A stretch of DNA of 64,000 bases from Imperialibacter sp040222385 (GTDB lineage: Bacteria > Bacteroidota > Bacteroidia > Cytophagales > Cyclobacteriaceae), in the NCBI RefSeq assembly GCF_040222385.1, contig NZ_JAVKDF010000027.1, forward strand, positions 62,001-126,000, written 5' to 3'. Of this stretch, positions 62,301-64,000 are shown piece by piece. Each line of letters opens with the position of its first letter. The first letter of the stretch is position 1. The notes under the pieces were generated by a model. The model was not told the origin of the DNA and did no database searches. It worked only from the letters and a program-made list of their open reading frames with translations. Both the position numbers and the translations under genes were made by a program.

Positions 62301-64000
62301 CCGCGCCACCTTCTACAAAGGCGGCATCTTCAAAAGTAAAAATAAGATCGGTTACATCCTCCGCATCATCGTTGGGGCTAGCGCTGCCAGAAAAAGTGAG
62401 CACTCCAGACAGGCCATCTGTGGCTATCGCTAAATCGGGAATTAAACCGGTAGGCAGGTTGCTGATAGAATAGTCTACGCCGTAGGTCAGTCTGCTACCA
62501 CTATTACTAAACGTTTCGCCTCCAGCTACACTAATAACAGCTGAGCCGTTGACCACACCATTGTCCAGCGGGTCTTCTTTAAATGATTCCCCGGATAGGG
62601 TATACTGATTAACTTTATCACCAGCGGTTCCCACCACGTACATCTTATCGCCCGGACTGCTGAAGGCCAGGCCAGTGGGGAAGGATTCCTGTGACAACAC
62701 GGAGCGAAATACGCCGCTATAAATCGCCCCACCAGAAAAATCAAAAGGATTCGTTAGCAAATATTCGTACACTTTCCGGTCACCACGACTCATTATGAAT
62801 ATTTTGGAGCCTTCAATATTAAAGGCAATTTCCTCAGGGGTTGTCGTTTGGGCGCTCACGTCAACAAGCTGGGAATCAAAGGTGATTCCTGAGGTAATAT
62901 CATAAGGAGATGACAAACTGTACTGATTGACCTCATCGTCGCCGTTGTTGACTATGAACAACTTAGCACCATCCCGACTTAGGGCCATACCCCGTGGGAA
63001 ACTGCCTTCAGCTGATACTTCCGCATTTCCATCGAAAGTAACTCCCGATGTAATTTCAAATGGGTCGGTGAGGCTGTATTGTGAAACAAACCCACTGCCC
63101 GACCCATCGCCGATGACGTACATTCTGGTGCCATTCCTGTTGAAAGCAAGCCCATAGGGTGCTGTCTCCTGCCCTGACAAATCAAAAAATCCATCGTGCG
63201 TAACACCTGTTGTGGTTTCAAACGGCGTAGCCAAACTGTATTGATTGACTTCGTCCCCACCGGTACCTACAATAAACATTTTGGTTCCATCCCAGCTGAA
63301 ATCGATATCCTGAATGGTAGCCTCCTCCCCAATAATTCCAAAAGGAGTATTGTCGTAAGTTACCTGGGAAGAGATATTGATAGATGAAGAGTAAGTCAGG
63401 TAAGAGGTGACCGGGGCTGTTAGCGCACCAGAAGTAAGCCAATTGGAAGTTGGCCCCATTAACGTAAACCCTATCAACTCACCGTCGCTAGTATTTGGCG
63501 TACGGTCTGGTAAAAATTCTATTGCCGGGTCAGCATTGTTTGCTCCGGCAATACCCTGATCGAATCTGTAGTTGGCCAACAGCCCTTCTTCACCACCGTC
63601 AATTGTATTGAACATCTCAGCTTGCAGATCAATATCGGATCTGCGATAATTCCAAATCCGCACCTCATCTATTTCTCCCTCATAATTAATTTCATTGATG
63701 TCGGTCCCACTGCCCAATAGCAGATGTTCACTAACAACATTCAAAGGGCCGGATAAATTGGCGGTTGCATCTACTTCAACACCATCAACAAATAATGTGA
63801 CCGGACCGTCAGCTATCCAGGTCATTGCCACATGCCTCCATTCGTCCGGAAACAAATCAAATCCATTTCCCCCATCAAAACGGGCTACCTCGATGGTACT
63901 TCCATTGTCAACAAGGCCAAATAATTCGCCTCCTGAGTCGCTTCCTTCAAGTACAATAGCAAAAGTCGTAGTGCCTTCTACACTTGTGGCCCCTTTGCCT
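53311..64000 (-). CDS. Giant multidomain T9SS surface protein, N-terminus beyond window edge
   Basis: At least 3,562 residues are encoded; the frame stays open to position 64000 (a TTG at 63855 is internal). Modules by nucleotide: LamG-like (64000-63400), a six-bladed-looking propeller with DEVNQYSL repeats (63380-62590), an Ig-like region, a parallel beta-helix opening TTADSGPGSLRQAI (62220-61050), LamG (60930-60260), an SbsA-type Ig (60240-59950), FG-GAP/VCBS repeats with DLDGDGDMD (59900-58900), FN3, LamG (58620-57920) and a second beta-helix opening TNTDDSGAGSLREAV (57900-56700). SprB-like repeats follow (56690-56130), then a cadherin/CSPG-like domain (56120-55800), FN3, LRR, Ig, LRR, Ig, carboxypeptidase-regulatory-like (54290-54000), SdrD-B-like (53960-53640) and a type A sorting signal (53560-53314). 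It is probably an adhesin or gliding-related surface fibre exported by T9SS; ligand unknown. Confidence 0.9.
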   Translation of the reverse strand, partial: GKGATSVEGTTTFAIVLEGSDSGGELFGLVDNGSTIEVARFDGGNGFDLFPDEWRHVAMTWIADGPVTLFVDGVEVDATANLSGPLNVVSEHLLLGSGTDINEINYEGEIDEVRIWNYRRSDIDLQAEMFNTIDGGEEGLLANYRFDQGIAGANNADPAIEFLPDRTPNTSDGELIGFTLMGPTSNWLTSGALTAPVTSYLTYSSSINISSQVTYDNTPFGIIGEEATIQDIDFSWDGTKMFIVGTGGDEVNQYSLATPFETTTGVTHDGFFDLSGQETAPYGLAFNRNGTRMYVIGDGSGSGFVSQYSLTDPFEITSGVTFDGNAEVSAEGSFPRGMALSRDGAKLFIVNNGDDEVNQYSLSSPYDITSGITFDSQLVDVSAQTTTPEEIAFNIEGSKIFIMSRGDRKVYEYLLTNPFDFSGGAIYSGVFRSVLSQESFPTGLAFSSPGDKMYVVGTAGDKVNQYTLSGESFKEDPLDNGVVNGSAVISVAGGETFSNSGSRLTYGVDYSISNLPTGLIPDLAIATDGLSGVLTFSGSASPNDDAEDVTDLIFTFEDAAFVEGGAATVAGSTGASSNLSIEFFEGTQVVTTTADSGPGSLRQAILNVENTTDPVTISFNLPGDGSGTSWTISPDTELPLLTNTNYKLIIIDGTTQPGWDRATDRMIVIDGEGSLGRGLSLVSYSSSEGLEVYGLKIRGFDYGIYADYLEFATIGALGKSNVLSGNVTGFYGQYANSNNISYNYVGTDVTGSSADPNDIGIDFGYTYSESYDNYFTNNVISGNTNIGLAISYSTDFIQNNKIGVSDDESTAIPNDIGLWAAGRGVVEDNIISGNITAGVLLQSPGNTNELQFYRNYIGTNSSDTPIPNGVGISSTPDPGSPYNPPIIGDFDPTNGNIIAYNVGAAVQLNGQGYTNVKILTNSIYENGLGIQLLNGADGGEPGPEITNVSPGSISGTMESYADALIHLYEVDPVTGKQGKTIIDSLNAPTQTTWTISNGLIDPTKGYVVTQTSNTFGTTEFSAPSSNYALDFDGSDDYVSVPDAVGLRIPTDITLEAWVRRKSFGIDIILEKGGDWTTGTNYGLGLHNINNNMFYFFWNGGWKGTSGPSDDNWHHYAAVAHDGNTEPQFYIDGVLQPVEFSSGVSTIDLDETATEALHIGAQVESGLNYFGNNDIDEVRVWNTQRTASEIANNYYQTLDGNETGLVAYFDLNDGYGSTTAFDLSANGYVGTLTTMDPNTDWVVSGALIPPFAVTEATPAPNAIGVPLASTINFTFSDPVDGVTWNPGNVYVRGDQTGLLPVSFSGGGSTSLTIDPLIDFQPGEIIRVTLTTAVASTSGRPLWRPYTFEFRAASANGPETPDFFADLPENHVTTSQLAETVFAVDIDSDGDMDIVAGMQADQISWFENDGSQGFTEHIVDNVVGILDVGAADINSDGSVDLFAQGDGSLNWFENDGSEGFTIHEVDDLGGSNSLGQSQAVDLDGDGDMDFVVAYTDFDEVAWYENDGAENFTKIVIDNVALEAYTVWPVDVNSDGLMDVVATHSENIIAIYNNDGYQNFSKEAIYVPWTASHVGVAGYAADFDGDLDVDLIFSNSGGFDDVWLENDGSGAFTQNNFPGLTGGDTYLMVDLDGDGDMDDIVATAADGIYWDENDGGQNFTSHEIALIQDWVDIFPVDMDNDGDLDVVATFGELMWFENTANPPNPASDLIIAEISNTSILLSWTDNSSDEEEFIIERAGYDRLNFELFDNVPANQTSYLLEGLSPGEGYYYRVVASKSSGVSEPSNDEFGSTIVPPGHALDFDGVDDAVLLGNPEELNFGSAFTFETWAYIKALPPISTQFIYLYTQVEDAVEDNSVAVDNLGNVRLYVHGLGQAVVISSNTIQLNQWTHIAATYEDGIGLKIYINGVLEGFTASSGIPVAGVGNSYLGSDPERAIDGSNFPLNGRMDEARIWDIARSEAEIQSTLFGSVDADAPNLVAYYRFDQGLAEGNNLDPSIDFLPDRSSNMIDGTLLDFSLNGSSSNWVTSTAFGGGSFVVTNTDDSGAGSLREAVDSALPGATITFSLPPDSEILLSSTELGLNKTLFIDGSDVPGLKIYPPELLRLFSVLSDGNLYLSNLHLTRIDVNEANGGMILTLGNLILNNVTIDNSDAGGAFGGAIFASDAASVTLVSSAITNCNANRGGAIALFDDASLSISNSNIESNTAFEGGAIYDFSTGNTAIIESTMKLNAAGLDGGAVHHSGAGDFSIVGALFHQNSAVNLGGAIFTSNGELTIYNTTISSNDADGGGALFASNPGVVGITNGTIYSNSGNSTSGVLADAPLTMQNSILANQPPSSGFYELIADFTSLDYNFISVGDDITTSGFGTSDIVGSVALPGDPGLGPLANNGGLIYTHLPQFGSPVIDAGNPGFFSVPDQRGYARDADPDIGAVDSEGTPPDGVVIITVSATDQSSCLSPSGELTAFATTSGGIEPVGLYTFTWYSGNEAIPGNELATNAALAGSAGLTISALAAGTYTIEVVNNDLASVSVSTVAIVDNLTLPIVTVGNVAQANETVAGASDGSLDATGSVAGGSGDYSYEWFQGTNSGGTLLGTAISMLGLTAGDYAFRVTDNVSGCFSAEEVFTINVSGVAPAVDTNTGIVLNQGAAHTLLLTELAASDADTPPLTSLIYTITTTPTFGAILVEGVEASSFSQQDLVDGLVAYQHDGTENFTDSFDFELSDGTSTLPSQTVNITITPVVVVPFELTSLSASEVTSGTFRANWDSLPNGTGYLLEVATDALFANLIAGFNPQVVTDTTSVIPNLYHATDYFYRVRGYTASDTTGYSDTVRVRTLQSADLIADSVALVKMFDQMGGASWVNSDNWMSGQVRSWYGVLVENNRATALNLPSNNVTGAFPVLEGTQLNTLLQLDLSNNAVSGVGSGANLAALQTLNLANNSLDFASLEPFVAVPDFSYSPQLDVLGAVDILQERGDPINLDRTIGGTANVYVWFKNGVPIDGQSNATYAIDFPTFADEGNYAVQVTNTLLPDLTLNSLAIALRVSSLERDKLILTELYNLTDGDNWIQNTGWGAEDVTTWFGITVTSDRVTGIDLPANNLNGDLPSTLADMRKLTAIDVSDNEIASIPELTNIIELSTLNVANNKLHFDDLEPNVGIAGIVYSPQKLTGTKKRELVPVNSSYTVDLPVGGSANTYQWFRNGVALDGATLGQYAISSLAYSNMGNYELEVTSSLVPGLTLKSEVQEILATATLSGAITDRNSSPVGNAFGALLGIRSGAYDTTRNYENEASGTFVINDVVLGNYLLYAEQDIQVFLPSYYKSTIDWAFADLLEVRGNLSGLTIAMENVPSVLTPADGDNTFSGLFESDFGDDEGRVFDRKRVKGAGVSVSRSRFRAKENDDDYELIAYVQTDENGEFEMNNLPDGDYRLNIQYPGIPMDPASFIDFQLGGGSGVEQNSIKVNAFASPESIVVTKVEETGIYLDYFKGLTVYPNPAADYITIRYEKLVKGNVIAELMDLTGRAVMSEEVRQGTNRQTVLDLTDVKNGLYILRFFDKDMNGVEIASFRLIVKK

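Noticed and set aside
63853..63855. TTG as the true start of the giant gene
   Set aside because: The frame continues upstream to the window edge and encodes the rest of a LamG-like domain, so the TTG is an internal Leu codon.

Overview
The window looks like chromosome from a member of the Bacteroidota, probably Cytophagales; the genus cannot be fixed from sequence alone. The reasons are: very large secreted proteins ending in type IX secretion (T9SS) type A sorting domains, a hybrid two-component system with an AraC output domain, a fused CcoN/CcoO cbb3 oxidase, FtsX-type permeases of the Bacteroidota style, and Bacteroidota promoter boxes of the form TAnnTTTG in front of several genes. No tRNA, rRNA, CRISPR array, insertion sequence or prophage is visible, and no gene-free stretch exceeds 300 bp.

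Layout. Positions 1-1277 (minus) hold the start of a nitrilase and a small secreted protein. Positions 1551-4406 (plus) encode a membrane-bound, three-PAS hybrid histidine kinase that ends in a perfect bidirectional terminator. Positions 4503-14459 (minus) are one gene for a ~3,300-residue modular surface protein. Positions 14696-17089 (plus) encode an ABC permease. From 17096 to 29627 (minus) lies the cbb3 oxidase region: ccoNO, ccoQ, ccoP, ccoG, fixH and a SafE-like gene form one operon, and the copper ATPase ccoI plus a 56-residue ccoS form a second. Between them sit a PDZ aspartyl protease and an LTA-synthase-like sulfatase. Both cco operons carry an identical 16-bp sequence containing the FNR/FixK-like palindrome TGAC-TTTT-GTCA, exactly 55 bp (centre to centre) from the promoter box.

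Positions 29759-34540 hold a small biosynthetic locus: FAD oxidoreductase, UbiA-type prenyltransferase, type III polyketide synthase and methyltransferase, followed by a cation-efflux protein. The likely product is an alkylated or prenylated aromatic lipid or quinone. A nitroreductase follows at 34545-35129.

Positions 35167-64000 are almost entirely minus-strand genes for extracellular proteins. Two tight gene pairs each place a secreted repeat protein without a T9SS signal directly before a T9SS-tagged LRR/Ig protein. Upstream lie a one-protein sensor-kinase-regulator and a giant adhesin-like gene of more than 10.6 kb that runs off the window. Four proteins (4503-14459, 35167-37674, 42448-47886, 53311-64000) share one C-terminal assembly (LRR, Ig-like, carboxypeptidase-regulatory-like, SdrD-B-like, T9SS signal) joined to unrelated N-terminal domains. 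This mosaic family and its pairing with untagged partners is the most novel-looking system in the window.
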